DNA from: a virus
IMG/VR virus record: IMGVR_UViG_3300044833_000104
Location: 1-61,920 of that record
Reading direction: 5' to 3' (one strand)
DNA length: 61,920 nucleotides
Shown: positions 14,752 to 23,157 of the stretch, piece after piece
Numbering within the stretch: position 1 is the first letter of the stretch
How the letters are laid out: the number at the start of each line of letters is the position of its first letter
Made by a program: the position numbers and the translations under genes
Notes under the pieces: generated by a model
The model's database searches: none
What the model saw: the letters and a program-made list of their open reading frames with translations, nothing else
Told to the model about the DNA's origin: nothing

Positions 14752-15458
14752 ATAACACCCCTAAGCCCGCTCCACCCAAACGCAGCCTTAGCGAAATATG
14801 CGAGGAGCTTTGCCCTGGAGTCACCGCACGCAATGCTGGTGCGTTCACCCGAGAGCCCGGAGTATGTGCGCACGGACTGAAGAATTGTGTCAGCCCGATG
14901 TGTGCCGCTCCACTCGCCGAACCCGCACAGCCAACGTATGCTTGGCCCAAAGTCGAAATCAAGCAAGAAGGCGAGCCTGAAGATATTGTTTGCCAAGCGT
15001 GCCAGCGACCCTTTACGGCGGAGGATGTGCTTGGGTGGACAGTAGTGTGCCCGAGTTGCAAGGGACGCAGCGGCGATCCATACTCACACGATCCGTTCGA
15101 CTGCCCTACTTGTGGCGGAAAAGGTAAAGTGCTTGCTTTCCCTCAAGTTGAGGCTGCCTATCTTGCCTCCGAACCCGCACAGGGGGAGCCACAAGGCTTA
15201 GTAGCACGAGAGGCACCAGAGGATGCGTGGATCGATTGTCCAGACAGTCAGGGATGGTGGTGGCACTGGGACGGGGATTACGCACACGCACCGTTCATCT
15301 ACAGCATCCTTACGAGTCTTTCGCGCAAGATCAACCGGGAGTTCATTGCCTGCCCCGATAGCCGTTGGTGCAACGACGTTGGCGGTAAGTGGATGAAGAT
15401 TCCTCAGCCGGCCCCACCAGCCAAGCTAGCCCCCTCGGACGATAAGGAGCAGCAATGA
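14748..15458 (+). CDS. Multi-zinc-finger protein
   Basis: 236 residues. The first 60 are Cys-rich (CEELCPG, VCAHGLKNC); the middle has CQACQRPF, CPSCKGRSGDP and CPTCGGKGKV (DnaJ-like). The C-terminal part has WIDCPDSQGWWWHWDG, which looks like a separate small domain. Role unknown. It overlaps both neighbours by ATGA. Confidence 0.6.
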   Translation: MNNTPKPAPPKRSLSEICEELCPGVTARNAGAFTREPGVCAHGLKNCVSPMCAAPLAEPAQPTYAWPKVEIKQEGEPEDIVCQACQRPFTAEDVLGWTVVCPSCKGRSGDPYSHDPFDCPTCGGKGKVLAFPQVEAAYLASEPAQGEPQGLVAREAPEDAWIDCPDSQGWWWHWDGDYAHAPFIYSILTSLSRKINREFIACPDSRWCNDVGGKWMKIPQPAPPAKLAPSDDKEQQ

Positions 15459-15781
15459 CAACTAGACGCGCAAATCCCCCATTCTTTATTCTTCCGATCA
15501 TCCTTCTCGTAATGTCGTCAAACCTGGTGCTCATGAACCGCAGCCGATATTCGTCCTATACCGCGCGTCTCGACTGGCATGAGGACTACAAGAAGCCGTA
15601 TCGATGGGTAGGGATTGGTGGCAGTCTAGAAGAGGTGAAGCGCCTCGATGTTGACGGCAAGGAGTGCGGCGTCATCTATAGAAATGCTGACCAAACTTGG
15701 ACTGCCTACGGCATGGGGTTCAGCGACTACCGCGTAAGCAAATCAGACGCAATCGCTGCGGTCAATAAGAACTGCTACTAG
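15455..15781 (+). CDS. N-terminally anchored small protein
   Basis: 108 residues. A hydrophobic start (PFFILPIILLVMSSNLVLM) is probably an uncleaved signal-anchor, followed by a small exported domain with two Cys (KECGVIY and NKNCY at the very end) that could form a disulfide. Function unknown. Confidence 0.6.
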   Translation: MTTRRANPPFFILPIILLVMSSNLVLMNRSRYSSYTARLDWHEDYKKPYRWVGIGGSLEEVKRLDVDGKECGVIYRNADQTWTAYGMGFSDYRVSKSDAIAAVNKNCY

Positions 15782-15814
15782 CCCCATCACCCAGCAAGGA
15801 TAAGGAGTAATTCA

Positions 15815-15955
15815 ATGACGAATCAGCAAATTGTAGATGAGATCGAGAGTGCGTTGCCGTCAAAGCTGCCCGCGAAAGTGAAAGAGAAGATTCTGGATCA
15901 CGTGTGGGATGTTCTCAATGATGAAATGGGCATGGATCTTGAAGATAAGGAGTAA
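15815..15955 (+). CDS. Acidic miniprotein (46 aa)
   Basis: 46 residues, strongly acidic (DVLNDEMGMDLEDKE). The ATG lies 5 bases after AAGGAGTAA. The same leader, AAGGAGTAACTCA, recurs before the next gene, where the TAA is this gene's own stop. DNA-mimic or inhibitor roles are possible, but only on charge. Confidence 0.5.
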   Translation: MTNQQIVDEIESALPSKLPAKVKEKILDHVWDVLNDEMGMDLEDKE

Positions 15956-15959
15956 CTCA

Positions 15960-16196
15960 ATGGATCTGAAGAAACTGGAGAAGGTAGACAGATTCGACAA
16001 GAACCTCGATTGGTCGGCACATCGATTGCTGGACAGGTATGTATTAGTGCAGCACTACGACCAAGCCCTCTCCCTCATACGGTCGCAGCAAGAGCTGTTG
16101 AGGGCGTACCGGGATACCCACTACCACGGCATCATGAGCGGTTGTGAAACATGCAAAGCCGCTGACGCCCTATTGCCCCCTATCGAGGAGAAATAA
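15960..16196 (+). CDS. Hypothetical protein
   Basis: 78 residues, mostly helical (YVLVQHYDQALSLIRSQQEL). It ends with a Cys pair (GCETCKAADALLPPIEEK). The C-terminal LPPI tail recurs in the next protein, suggesting local duplication. Confidence 0.55.
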   Translation: MDLKKLEKVDRFDKNLDWSAHRLLDRYVLVQHYDQALSLIRSQQELLRAYRDTHYHGIMSGCETCKAADALLPPIEEK

Positions 16197-16197
16197 C

Positions 16198-16500
16198 ATG
16201 AACTGGAAAACTTTTTGCCGATTAGCAGGAAAGTTCGACTACGAGAAGCGAACCATGACGGAGCCTGCCGATACGATTCCGGTTCACATAAAGCGGCGCG
16301 ACTACCAGTCAGCCAAAGCCTACGTCGAGGGCTACAACTCCGGCCTAGAGACCGCTGCATATGTATTGGAGTGCGGAAGCTTTCTGTCGAATGAATCTCC
16401 TGAATACAAATGGGCGCATCGGGTTGCTAGCCTAATTCGTGCGCGAAAAACCCTCGACCCCGCTGCGTTGCCCCCTATCGCATCGGAGCAACCCAAATGA
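16198..16500 (+). CDS. Hypothetical protein
   Basis: 100 residues from the ATG at 16198 (GAGGAG upstream). Contains RRDYQSAKAYVEGYNSGLET and ends AALPPIASEQPK. ATGA overlap with the next gene. Confidence 0.55.
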   Translation: MNWKTFCRLAGKFDYEKRTMTEPADTIPVHIKRRDYQSAKAYVEGYNSGLETAAYVLECGSFLSNESPEYKWAHRVASLIRARKTLDPAALPPIASEQPK

Positions 16501-16730
16501 CGCCAGATTGGGTAATTAAGTTAGAAGCTGAGCCCTGCGAGTGCGTGTCGTGTCCCGATTGCAACAGTGGGCAGGTCTATTACGACATCGGAGGCCGCTA
16601 CATCGGAAAGAATCGGATGGATGACATGTGCGAGATGGAAACCTGCGATACCTGCGGGGGAAGCGCAATTACCGATGAATGCGAGCGATGTATACAGTTG
16701 AACGACTATGACAGAGAGGAGCAACCGTGA
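16497..16730 (+). CDS. DnaJ-type zinc-finger miniprotein
   Basis: 77 residues with CECVSCPDCNSGQ, CEMETCDTCGG and CERC. The CxxCxxG pairs match the DnaJ zinc domain pattern without a J domain. Overlaps both neighbours. Confidence 0.6.
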   Translation: MTPDWVIKLEAEPCECVSCPDCNSGQVYYDIGGRYIGKNRMDDMCEMETCDTCGGSAITDECERCIQLNDYDREEQP

Positions 16731-16903
16731 ACCACAAAATCTACTTGATGGTTTCGGAGGCAATCAATACCCACGATCTGGCCTGCACCTGCTATATCTG
16801 CGAGGCCTTCACGAATGCCGGAGACGGTTCTAAAGGGCACGCTGCGGCCTGCCTTGCAGTAGCTGACAAACTCTGCGGTAATTCGGAGCAACCCCATGAC
16901 TGA
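16727..16903 (+). CDS. Small Cys-rich protein
   Basis: 58 residues, GTG start overlapping the previous stop. CTCYICEAF and two later Cys suggest a metal site. It overlaps the next start by eight bases. Confidence 0.5.
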   Translation: MNHKIYLMVSEAINTHDLACTCYICEAFTNAGDGSKGHAAACLAVADKLCGNSEQPHD

Positions 16904-17090
16904 CGCAAGGGTGCCTAAGAATCTGTGGATCTTGATGTATCGCTGTACCGATGGCCGATATTTGCCTTCTATGGATCATTTCTGCGGTTGGAGCACACGC
17001 AAGGCTGCAAGATGGAAGATAAAGCAAATTGGGGCCGCTCCCGGTGCTTACAGAGAATTCAAGTACGTTTCAGAACCGAGGAACCCATGA
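16896..17090 (+). CDS. Hypothetical small protein
   Basis: 64 residues, basic and Trp-rich (KNLWILMYRCTDGRYLPSMD, STRKAARWKIKQIG). A 16-codon frame (17087-17137) bridges it to the next gene by overlapping starts and stops and may simply serve coupling. Confidence 0.5.
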   Translation: MTDARVPKNLWILMYRCTDGRYLPSMDHFCGWSTRKAARWKIKQIGAAPGAYREFKYVSEPRNP

Positions 17091-17133
17091 TTACCCTAGC
17101 GTTGTACCTATTGCAGGCGAGGAGATGGACTAG

Positions 17134-17406
17134 ATGAGCATCGCGGAAAACAAAGCGCGCTATGAAGGAACCGGACTCCAAGCTCTGATGGAAGCCTCTG
17201 ACCATACTGTTTGCGACCGGTGTTATTGCTGCGATTCCACGATGGAGTCGGCAACATGCTGGCAGTGTGGCGGGTTTCCTGGGGACGATGAGGACGATTA
17301 TCCATGCTCCGTCTGCCACGATGAAGGCGAGATTTTCTACAGAGAATGCCTCGGACGCTGCGACGATGACGGTAAGCACGAAAAGAAACTCGGAGGCAAG
17401 CCATGA
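17134..17406 (+). CDS. Multi-CxxC zinc protein
   Basis: 90 residues with CDRCYCCD, CWQCGGF, CSVCHDEGE and CLGRC, probably two DnaJ-like zinc sites. It overlaps the lipoprotein gene by ATGA. Confidence 0.6.
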   Translation: MSIAENKARYEGTGLQALMEASDHTVCDRCYCCDSTMESATCWQCGGFPGDDEDDYPCSVCHDEGEIFYRECLGRCDDDGKHEKKLGGKP

Positions 17407-17690
17407 AATACGCTCTACTCTCTCTCTTGCTATTGGCAGGATGCAAACAGGCGGAGCCGCCGATCCAAGCCAAAAGAATTACCGTGATGTCCGATACGGA
17501 CAACTACATCTTCACGGTTCGTGAGCCAGTCGTTGGTCTGTCTATGCTTCGAACGTGCGATTATGCACCCTTGTGGGCAGGCCTAACCGCAGATATCGGC
17601 GTCCAGTGGTTTAGCCGGCAAGATTGGGATAACGGGCCGAGCAACTGCTATAAGGTGCTATATGTGCGCCCAGTCGGAGCCAAGCCATGA
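17403..17690 (+). CDS. Small lipoprotein
   Basis: 95 residues with a classic lipobox LLLLAGC (Cys at residue 14) after a short signal. It is therefore lipidated and sent to the envelope. The mature part has two further Cys. An early-expressed phage lipoprotein is a plausible superinfection-exclusion factor, as known in other phages, but this is context only. Confidence 0.6.
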   Translation: MKYALLSLLLLAGCKQAEPPIQAKRITVMSDTDNYIFTVREPVVGLSMLRTCDYAPLWAGLTADIGVQWFSRQDWDNGPSNCYKVLYVRPVGAKP

Positions 17691-17718
17691 GCCCCATCCT
17701 GAAGACACGGAGAGATGC

Positions 17719-17919
17719 GTGAGCGACCTTTGCCCAGCCTGTCACCAGCCCTTGCCAGTGAAGGGTGAACGTTCGTGCGCACGATGCCATAGGTCCATCA
17801 AGCGGCATGATAAGTGGCATGCGATCGGCTCTCTAATAGTCCACAAAGATTGCAAGGATGTTACTTTGTCTGGGCGTAAAATAGAGAAACAAGCCCAACT
17901 AATCGACGTGTCGCTGTAA
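17719..17919 (+). CDS. Zinc-ribbon small protein
   Basis: 66 residues from GTG with GGAGAG 5 bases upstream. CPACHQPL and CARCHRSIKRHDKWH, then HKDCKD, resemble a treble-clef zinc finger without a nuclease His. An 11-codon frame just upstream (17687-17722) overlaps its start and may couple translation. Confidence 0.5.
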   Translation: MSDLCPACHQPLPVKGERSCARCHRSIKRHDKWHAIGSLIVHKDCKDVTLSGRKIEKQAQLIDVSL

Positions 17920-17988
17920 CTCCCACCTACTAACCGGCCTCGGCCAGTACTACGGAATCATCAATATCTATTCCCTAGAGGCTGGCTC

Positions 17989-18411
17989 ATGCCCAAAACG
18001 TTGCTTGTTTCAATTCCGCTCACACCCCCCAGCGTCAATCACTACATGAAGCACCGCGTGGCGTCACTCAATGGACGCGATACGGTGATGAGTTATCCCT
18101 CGCGCGAAGCTAAGGAATGGTGGAAGGCTGTCGGGATTTGTGCCGGCGGCCGATCGCTCATAGCTGATGGCTTCGAGATCGCCTACGTGGTCTACCAGGG
18201 CAGCAACGAGCGCGGAGACGTGGACAACTATGCCAAGTGCATCCTCGACGCGCTGGTGAAGGCTGAGGTGATCGACAGCGACCACAAGGTCACGGCCCTG
18301 CATGCCTACAAGGTACGAGACCGCGCCAACCCACGCACAGAGATATTCATTCGACCAGTCGGGCAGCTTGCCCTTCTGGATGCACCTATGCCAGCGAAAG
18401 AGGATTGGTAA
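17989..18411 (+). CDS. rusA: RusA-type Holliday junction resolvase
   Basis: 140 residues. The RusA core is clear: PLTPPSVNHYM at the start, then GDVDNYAKCILDAL (Asp77, Asp79, Asn80, Lys83, Asp87) and VIDSDHKV (Asp98), the metal- and DNA-binding residues of the family. It cuts four-way junctions made during recombination-dependent replication. Located between the recombination block and the helicase. Confidence 0.9.
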   Translation: MPKTLLVSIPLTPPSVNHYMKHRVASLNGRDTVMSYPSREAKEWWKAVGICAGGRSLIADGFEIAYVVYQGSNERGDVDNYAKCILDALVKAEVIDSDHKVTALHAYKVRDRANPRTEIFIRPVGQLALLDAPMPAKEDW

Positions 18412-18414
18412 GCC

Positions 18415-18951
18415 ATGGCGAGACCCAGAAAACTTCGCCCCGTCACGATACCGATAGGCCTGTCTGTCGCATACGTTGAACTAACACAGGGGCAATACGC
18501 GGTCATCAATAGTGAGATAGCAAGCCTTGTCGGTCAGTACAACTGGCACGCGCAGTGGGCCCCAAATGTCAGCAGCTTCTATGCGGTCAGGCATGATCGG
18601 AGCGGTCAGAACGAATATCTCGGCATGCACTCCTTCATCACCGGCCTTAGCCCTACAGATCATTGCAACCATGAAACGCTGAATAACCTACCACACAACT
18701 TACGAGGCTGCACGACTATGGAAAACTCCGCGAATCGAAAGAAGCAAAAGAATCGCAGCGGCTACAAGGGAGTGACCGTTGAACACGGTAGATACCGCGC
18801 CTCCATCAGAAAAGACAAGAAACTAATCAGCCTGGGAACCTATGCCGAGGCGGAAGTAGCTGCGCGTGTTTACGATGCCGCCGCGATCCATCATTATGGC
18901 CAGTTCGCCAATATCAATTTTCCATCAGAGCACCAACAACCAACTCAATAA
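18415..18951 (+). CDS. HNH endonuclease with AP2 DNA-binding domain
   Basis: 178 residues. Residues about 60-110 form an HNH-type core (DHCNHETLNNLPHNLRGCT, where the usual form is DHINGxxLDNRxxNLR). Residues about 118-170 are an AP2-type domain (GYKGVTVEHGRYRASI, then AARVYDAAAIHHYGQFANIN). This is the architecture of free-standing homing-type endonucleases. It begins four bases after rusA and splits rusA from the next gene, as expected of a mobile gene. Confidence 0.8.
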   Translation: MARPRKLRPVTIPIGLSVAYVELTQGQYAVINSEIASLVGQYNWHAQWAPNVSSFYAVRHDRSGQNEYLGMHSFITGLSPTDHCNHETLNNLPHNLRGCTTMENSANRKKQKNRSGYKGVTVEHGRYRASIRKDKKLISLGTYAEAEVAARVYDAAAIHHYGQFANINFPSEHQQPTQ

Positions 18952-18963
18952 AGGAGTCCCACC

Positions 18964-19629
18964 ATGCCAAACGTATTTATCTCAAAGGGTAAGCGAGTCA
19001 AACTCACCCTCCGCGACGCCGCACTGCTCCGAAGAGGAGAAGAAAAGCGGCATCACTTCAAAGTAGACCTCATTCTCTCCGACGGGGACGATGCCCTCAA
19101 TGGGATGCCCGAGTGGGTTCAGAACGCCTACACCAGCCTCATAAAGACGGGCAACCTCGCCACCATGCAGAAGTTCGATGTGCGGCTGGAGAATGCGACA
19201 GTGGAGATGTTCCCGACTCCGAAGAGCCGCAAGTTCTTCTCTCCGATCATGGATGCGACGCTCAGCAGCTTTGTGATGACCCGCACCGGCAAGGGGGATG
19301 AAGATGCGGTCGTGACACTCTCTTTCTCTGCATACTTTCCGGGTCGCAAAGAGATTCACGAGTGGACGTTCGACCACAAGACGGCTAACTTCTGGGCTGC
19401 GTTCGAAGAGGCGCAGGGAGACCTCAACTTCGCCGGCACGGGTGCGGAGGACGACGACCAGGAGGATCTTCCCCTCGGTGAAGAAGAGGAAGAGGATGAA
19501 CTGGAGGCCCAGGCCACGCACCGCAATGCCAAGGTCGTAGCCGCTCCCAAGCCCACGCCTCCGGCCAAGAAGCCTCTCACGGAGTCTCAGCAGATAGCGA
19601 AGGCCAAAGAAGCCATCCAGTTGATGTAG
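18964..19629 (+). CDS. Possible single-stranded-DNA-binding type protein
   Basis: 221 residues. A beta-rich N-terminal 150 residues is followed by a strongly acidic stretch (EEEEEDELE near residue 175) and a basic Pro/Lys/Ala tail. Phage SSB-like proteins often carry an acidic C-terminal region, and the gene is just upstream of the helicase. No SSB motif is certain. Confidence 0.5.
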   Translation: MPNVFISKGKRVKLTLRDAALLRRGEEKRHHFKVDLILSDGDDALNGMPEWVQNAYTSLIKTGNLATMQKFDVRLENATVEMFPTPKSRKFFSPIMDATLSSFVMTRTGKGDEDAVVTLSFSAYFPGRKEIHEWTFDHKTANFWAAFEEAQGDLNFAGTGAEDDDQEDLPLGEEEEEDELEAQATHRNAKVVAAPKPTPPAKKPLTESQQIAKAKEAIQLM

Positions 19630-19686
19630 CTCACCACAGCGGCGGGTCTTCGGGCTCGCCGCCCCCAACCTACTTAGAAGGCCTGA

Positions 19687-21087
19687 ATGAGCACGCAAGA
19701 ACTACCGCTTCCGAAGAGTGAACACATCGAAGTAGCCGTGCTCGGTGCGATCCTGCTGCAGCCGGAGTCGCTAATTCACGCGCAGGAAAATCTCCGCGTC
19801 AATGACTTCGCGCTGGACTCGCACCGGCGCATCTACGCCGCTATCCTGCAGGTTGCGAAGGCAGGTTTGAATGTCGATTACAACACCGTCCGGGACGAGC
19901 TCAGTCGCAGGAAAGAACTGGACTCCGTGGGCGGCCCCGGCTACGTGTTGTTTCTTGGCGAAGGCATCCCGCGAAACTTCAACATCGAGAGTTACATCAG
20001 GGTCGTCAAAGAGAAGAGCCGCCTCCGAGCCGCTATGTTGCTGGCCAACCGCATCGAGTCCGAGGCCAGCGATGAGCAGGAAGACTCACAGCATTTACTC
20101 GAGCGCACCATCGAGGAGTTCAAAGACCTTGCGGAAGACTCCCCGGACGTTGATATGCAGCACGTCGGAGCATTCCTCGCCACCCAGGGGGACGACTCAG
20201 AGGCTCTTGAGGCCATGGCGACCACCGGGGGCCTCATGCTGGGCTGGACACAGTGGGATGAGGTGACAGGGGGACTGCAGCCGGGGGAGTTGATCGTCCT
20301 TGCAGCCATGGCGAGCTCCGGGAAGACGGCGTGGGCCTGCAATGCTGTCTACTACACGTCGGTGGTCCTCGGAAAGGTGACAGCTTACTTCCCGCTCGAG
20401 GATGGCCGGGGTGCCGCCGTCCGCAGAATGATCTCCGCTGCCACAGAGGTAGACCATCGCGCCATCCGCGACGGGAACCTTGGCCCACGCGACCAGTCTC
20501 TCATTCTGGAGTGCCGCGCCCAGCTCGCAGTCGCCCCGCTGTACCTCGATGAGACTCCCGAGATGACCATGACCCGCATCAAGGCGAAGTGCGCCAAGCT
20601 GAAGCGCCAGAAGCTCGCCGAGGGGCATCCCACAGGCCTCGACCTCATAGTGATCGACCAGTTGAGCCACACCGAAAACACGGACGTCTACGAGAGGGGC
20701 GTCAATCCAGAGGAGATAATCGGCCGTCAGGCGAAAGCGGCTAAGAAGATCGCCAAAGAACTAGGCGTCCCGGTCGTTTTGCTTGTCCAGTTGACGCAGG
20801 AGGCGGCGAAGCGTACCGACCCAACCCCGAGGATTACGGACATTGCGGGTTCGGGGAAGGTGAAGAACCATGCGGATATCGTGGTATTCCTGCACCGGCC
20901 CGAACTCTTCGACAAAGCCGACGAGTCTTTGAAGGGTCAGGGCCACATGATCTTTGCCAAAAACCGCCAAGGCGAGACGAAGACCTGCATCTGCACCTAC
21001 CGGGGTCGCATCCTGAAGTGGGAGGACGACACGCAGCCAACTCCGAAGCAGACGTCCTTCGATGCCTACCACGAGGTCTACCATTGA
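19687..21087 (+). CDS. dnaB: Replicative DNA helicase, DnaB type
   Basis: 466 residues, close to bacterial DnaB length. The N-terminal domain opens SEHIEVAVLGAILLQPE. The RecA-like domain has Walker A AMASSGKT (about 207-214), Walker B LIVIDQ (about 320-325), VVLLVQLTQEAAKRTDPTP and the end motif DIAGSGKVKNHADIVVFLHR. It forms the ring helicase at the phage fork. The DUF1376-type and loader-like proteins of the opposite operon are its likely recruiters. Confidence 0.92.
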   Translation: MSTQELPLPKSEHIEVAVLGAILLQPESLIHAQENLRVNDFALDSHRRIYAAILQVAKAGLNVDYNTVRDELSRRKELDSVGGPGYVLFLGEGIPRNFNIESYIRVVKEKSRLRAAMLLANRIESEASDEQEDSQHLLERTIEEFKDLAEDSPDVDMQHVGAFLATQGDDSEALEAMATTGGLMLGWTQWDEVTGGLQPGELIVLAAMASSGKTAWACNAVYYTSVVLGKVTAYFPLEDGRGAAVRRMISAATEVDHRAIRDGNLGPRDQSLILECRAQLAVAPLYLDETPEMTMTRIKAKCAKLKRQKLAEGHPTGLDLIVIDQLSHTENTDVYERGVNPEEIIGRQAKAAKKIAKELGVPVVLLVQLTQEAAKRTDPTPRITDIAGSGKVKNHADIVVFLHRPELFDKADESLKGQGHMIFAKNRQGETKTCICTYRGRILKWEDDTQPTPKQTSFDAYHEVYH

Positions 21088-21136
21088 ATAGAACCTGCTG
21101 GGTTAGTGGTACTGTAGCGGAACAAGTGGAGGGTTT

Positions 21137-21274
21137 ATGTTCAAAAAGCCGTGGAAGGTCGTCTACACCGATTTCGGTGAAAGCATGGGGACTGACTCTA
21201 AAAGTAAGATTGTTGATGCCGACGGAAAGCCGATAGTGGTGATCGGAACGGGCGTGGATGGACAAAATAGATAA
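21137..21274 (+). CDS. Small protein after dnaB (45 aa)
   Basis: 45 residues, with GGAGGG before the ATG. Contains KKPWKVVYTDFGES and IVDADGKPIVVIG. It is the last rightward early gene before the convergent terminator. No family recognised. Confidence 0.5.
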   Translation: MFKKPWKVVYTDFGESMGTDSKSKIVDADGKPIVVIGTGVDGQNR

Positions 21275-21295
21275 GCGGGAAACTTAAACAACAAA

Positions 21296-21321
21296 AGCCC
21301 ACCGCCTGATAGCGATGGGCT
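21296..21321 (-). terminator. Intrinsic terminator of the leftward operon
   Basis: AGCCCA (21296-21301) pairs with TGGGCT (21316-21321), with an inner CGC/GCG. Read leftward, the stem is followed by TTTTGTTGTTT, the T-tract of a minus-strand terminator. It lies between the convergent dnaB and lysis operons. Confidence 0.8.
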
Positions 21322-21361
21322 CCGTTGGCTCTGGCGATTCTCCGCAACCTCCTTTCCTCTC

Positions 21362-21874
21362 CTAGTCCGATTTGTAGATACACTTTCCAATGAAAAGACT
21401 GCTCAGGTGCAACGTCTCCGGCGTGATGAGATAGTCGTATCCGCTCAGCGTATTCAGCGGCTCTAGACCCCCATGCTGCATAAAATCGGTCATCAGATTT
21501 GAGCAGTCCCGCGCTTTCTTGTTGTGGATCCGGCGATGGATAGCCAGACCGAGGATTCCCAAATAGTCATACGGCATGCCTATTTGCGATTCCAACCTAT
21601 CGTGCGCGGCGTTGAATGCTTTCTGGGGTACCGGAATGGCGTACGTTCGCTCTCGAATCGGCTTTATCCAATCGAGTGGCCGCGCTTGCACACCCGTTCC
21701 CGCATGCGCCCCGGTCCACGATTTACCATCTCTCGATAATGCTTCGCAGTGAATCCAGAGTGAGTTGGTCCACCACGCAATCAGAATCGTGACAAGTGCC
21801 GACAAGTAAGACATGGGCTTTCGGATCGTTAGCCGGTCAAAGGCATAGATAAAGCGGATGGTCAGCGCGGGCAT
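21362..21874 (-). CDS. NlpC/P60-like (permuted papain) hydrolase
   Basis: 170 residues. WIHCEAL supplies the likely catalytic His, and KARDCSNLMTDFM the Cys, with YDYLGILGLAIH before it. That His-first order is the circularly permuted papain arrangement. ITPETLHLSSLF matches the family's C-terminal end. It probably cuts peptide or amide bonds at the cell envelope. It is the last gene of the leftward operon, beside the lysis genes. Confidence 0.7.
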   Translation of the reverse strand: MPALTIRFIYAFDRLTIRKPMSYLSALVTILIAWWTNSLWIHCEALSRDGKSWTGAHAGTGVQARPLDWIKPIRERTYAIPVPQKAFNAAHDRLESQIGMPYDYLGILGLAIHRRIHNKKARDCSNLMTDFMQHGGLEPLNTLSGYDYLITPETLHLSSLFIGKCIYKSD

Positions 21875-22224
21875 TAGGCCACCTGAGCGATTTGCTGATA
21901 GATGGTTAGGTCTAGGCCGCCTTCAGCCTTCACGTAAGCCGCCAGAGCCGCTTGGACGTCGGCCTCGATGTTCCCAATCTGGGTCAGGGTAGCGACTGGC
22001 ATGTTCGGCGTGGCCTTGAGCACGGCAATCACACCCTGCATGGCGCCGAGGGCGGAGAGCGTGTCCTGCGTCTTGGTTTGGCCCGAGCCGATGGACGTGA
22101 ACAGACCCGCGACCGGCGCGGCTAGGCTGCTGATGAGGGTCGCGGTGCTGGCCCCGATGACGCCGCTGTTTGAAAGGATGACCGGCACCAATGTGCCGAG
22201 GATGGTCAGAATCGTAGTCAGCAT
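21874..22224 (-). CDS. Holin-like small membrane protein
   Basis: 116 residues from the ATG at 22224. Two hydrophobic segments (about 1-20 and 26-45) are followed by an Ala/Val-rich soluble part (IEADVQAALAAYVKAEGG). Position next to the endolysin module and size suit a holin. A longer upstream frame is out of register with the lipoprotein gene and ignored. Confidence 0.5.
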   Translation of the reverse strand: MLTTILTILGTLVPVILSNSGVIGASTATLISSLAAPVAGLFTSIGSGQTKTQDTLSALGAMQGVIAVLKATPNMPVATLTQIGNIEADVQAALAAYVKAEGGLDLTIYQQIAQVA

Positions 22225-22604
22225 TACTTCACCCCCTGAGTTGTCGTTAGAGTGGCCTGCGCCTGCTGTGCCGAAGCCAAGGCCGTTTGCGCCTGCGCCA
22301 GCGTCTGACTCCCCGCGTGGTATGCCTGATACGAGGCGTTGGCTAGGTTGGTCGCCGTGATCAGCCCGTTGAGGTAGGGCTTCTCCGTCGCCTGTTGCGC
22401 CGAAGTCTGCGCCGTGTAGTTGATCTTCTCTTGATTGACGAAGGCGTTCACCGCCGCCAACGATTCCCCGAGAGTCTGGTCCGCTGAGTTGAGGTATCCC
22501 GGCGCCAGGGCTGCCGCGGGGGTGGTCGATGTTGCCGTGACGCATCCCGACAAGGGGAGCAGCAGCAGCGGTAGAAGAATCAGGATGAATAGTGCTTTTT
22601 TCAT
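22224..22604 (-). CDS. Small lipoprotein, possible spanin
   Basis: 126 residues. Signal with lipobox LPLSGC (Cys at 21), then an Ala/Gln/Thr-rich helical stretch. An outer-membrane lipoprotein in a lysis block fits an o-spanin-like part, although it is long for one and no paired i-spanin is obvious. Confidence 0.5.
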   Translation of the reverse strand: MKKALFILILLPLLLLPLSGCVTATSTTPAAALAPGYLNSADQTLGESLAAVNAFVNQEKINYTAQTSAQQATEKPYLNGLITATNLANASYQAYHAGSQTLAQAQTALASAQQAQATLTTTQGVK

Positions 22605-22616
22605 TTGTAACCTCGA

Positions 22617-22868
22617 TTATTTTGGGCTAAGTACCGACTCCTCTTTATTGACAGGAGGAGTAACGATGGGAGCAGTGGTCAGGCGCGTGTTTGTGATATT
22701 GAAAACTTGGTGGAACCAGTCGTAAACCCATGCATAAATCGTTTCCCATGTCCATGGGGTGCCAGGGGTCGGGGCTGTCTTCACCGCAGCGGTCGTCAGA
22801 TTTAGGACCATGGCGCCGATCGCTACGCGGTTGCCATAGAGGTAAAGCCACAGCTTCATTTTGTCCAT
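22617..22868 (-). CDS. Small membrane protein of the lysis block
   Basis: 83 residues with a strong ribosome site (GGAGGCAAC). One membrane segment (KLWLYLYGNRVAIGAMVLNL), then an aromatic segment (WTWETIYAWVYDWFHQVF). Holin or antiholin are possibilities. Confidence 0.45.
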   Translation of the reverse strand: MDKMKLWLYLYGNRVAIGAMVLNLTTAAVKTAPTPGTPWTWETIYAWVYDWFHQVFNITNTRLTTAPIVTPPVNKEESVLSPK

Positions 22869-22881
22869 GTTGCCTCCAGAA

Positions 22882-23157
22882 TTAGCATTGTTTCGTCCTG
22901 TCTTGACGCCAGTTTCTGTAGGCGTGACGCAGCATCCTTCGGAACCCTGGGAACTCTCTGTCGAGCGACGGAAGCCTCTCGCGCCAGTTCAATGCGAACC
23001 CGGCCATAAGATCGACTAGCACCTCATAGCAATAGCGGGTCTTGGGGTAGCATCTGAGCAACAACGAGGGCGGTAGGAAATTGCACAGGAGAGCGTTGAT
23101 AGCGACGAAGGCGCATATGCGGAAGAAATCGTGCCGTAAATCATGCATTAGCGTCAT
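22882..23157 (-). CDS. Hypothetical protein of the lysis block
   Basis: 91 residues from the ATG at 23157, overlapping the stop of the previous gene. Residues 9-35 are hydrophobic (FFRICAFVAINALLCNFLP), and the rest is basic. No family recognised. Confidence 0.5.
   Translation of the reverse strand: MTLMHDLRHDFFRICAFVAINALLCNFLPPSLLLRCYPKTRYCYEVLVDLMAGFALNWRERLPSLDREFPGFRRMLRHAYRNWRQDRTKQC

Noticed and set aside
18982-19698. 238-residue minus-strand frame under the gene at 18964
   Set aside because: Arg/Leu-rich antisense product, no ribosome site, inside a well-supported plus-strand operon.
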